This document shows positions 63,205 through 64,000 of a DNA stretch of 64,000 nt, in pieces. The stretch lies in contig OZ005611.1 in assembly GCA_963930655.1 (NCBI GenBank), positions 19,145,001 through 19,209,000 on the forward strand, given 5' to 3'. The notes beneath the pieces are model-generated. The model saw nothing but the letters and a program-made list of their open reading frames with translations, was not told the DNA's origin and searched no databases. The position numbers and the translations under genes are program-made. This stretch comes from Myrica gale (lineage: Eukaryota > Streptophyta > Magnoliopsida > Fagales > Myricaceae). The number at the start of each line of letters is the position of its first letter. The first letter of the stretch is position 1.

Positions 63205-64000
63205 TATAAATCTGTGTGGCCGAAATTGCCCAAGACCTAAATTTTGCACCAATCCATCTGGACCAAGATTTTGCTTCATATTCTGCGCTAAGTTACATTA
63301 TCTTTTTCTTCTATGCTACAATCTGACTCGTTCTTTGCTGTATTCTATTCTTGTTTAGTTTTATGCTATATGTAGTACATATAACTCTTTATCACTTGTT
63401 TTGACTACCGGTACAATCCCAACATAGAACCTGAATGTTGGATGTAGGTCCAAATAGCATGTTGTTGGAGAATCTAATTTGAAGAGATAGACAGCGTATG
63501 AGTCACACAGTATTTAATGCTATACGTATTAATTATCAGACAGTTTGGAAGACTCATATGTTGTGTCTATTTCTTTTCAAATTGAATTTTGTAATTCGAA
63601 TAACAACTTAGAGAAGATTTTGATCTAATTGAACTAGTTACTGTGTATTTGATTTCCTTTTAACTTCCTAAAGCTTGCCACATGCCGCGTTCACCAATAA
63701 TGTGTTCTCCAAGGGCAGAAGAATCGATTTCCACCTTGCATTTTGCATTTAGCAGTCCGTGCCTCGCTGACCTCTCAAGAGGCAATGTACCTACATTCTC
63801 AATGAAAAGGATTCCGGTTATGGAATCACACTAAAAAAAATGGAGCCCACTACTCAACAATGAGCAAAGGCTTTGTGTTCCAAAACTTGCTCTGAAAAAA
63901 GAAACTCCTCCAAGCAAGTTATGAGCAGCAAGTCAAAAGGGAAGAATCACTTCTGGCTTATAAAAATAACTCTACCCACCAGGGTTATAACAAATAACTA
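63205..64000. other. FKF1 3' flank
   Basis: Probable 3' UTR (to about 63420) and intergenic sequence. No second gene is visible before the window ends. Confidence 0.5.

Overview
The window is nuclear DNA of a flowering plant, most likely a eudicot. It has intron-rich genes with GT-AG junctions, plastid-targeted proteins, blue-light and cytokinin signalling genes, and dense LTR retrotransposons, MULE/hAT/Harbinger-type elements and MITEs. The species cannot be named from the sequence. Six host genes can be assembled exon by exon, and in each the reading phase closes exactly at every junction.

Layout: 1-1182 holds the 5' end of a decayed Ty1/copia element on the minus strand. 1875-5967 (minus) is an RDR1-type RNA-dependent RNA polymerase that lacks the usual N-terminal RRM-like region. 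6-21 kb is repeat-dominated: an hAT element, long-TIR MITEs, and a 9.4-kb Ty3/gypsy element of the dual-RNase-H (Tat-like) type at 11677-21087, which itself contains a second hAT element. 22368-25661 (minus) is aspartate-semialdehyde dehydrogenase (7 exons, 375 aa). 28053-29236 is a retroposon with a 17-bp target duplication and a third hAT element inside it. 30950-35232 (minus) is a SEC14/CRAL-TRIO protein (6 exons, 243 aa). 35788-42469 is a MULE with ~200-bp inverted ends and a 9-bp target duplication. It carries a small membrane-protein ORF that is split by a 5.2-kb Ty1/copia element. 42749-43575 is a three-copy 281-bp tandem repeat. 45212-49283 (minus) is a type-B response regulator (5 exons, 668 aa). 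52165-56233 (plus) is a two-exon gene for a small, probably plastid protein with a repeat-filled 3.5-kb intron. 60375-63204 (plus) is FKF1 (LOV, F-box, kelch; 2 exons, 642 aa).

The order RDR1 - ASD - SEC14-like, all on one strand, matches the Arabidopsis neighbourhood At1g14790 / At1g14810 / At1g14820 as I recall it. This suggests a conserved block expanded by transposons. The genes act in unrelated processes: antiviral small-RNA amplification, aspartate-family amino acid synthesis, lipid transfer, cytokinin response and photoperiodic flowering. I see no sign of co-regulation.

The most interesting structures are the MULE carrying a small gene with a copia element inserted in that gene, two F-box-like ORFs antisense in the gypsy 3' region, and an RDR1 with its own TATA box but no N-terminal RRM.
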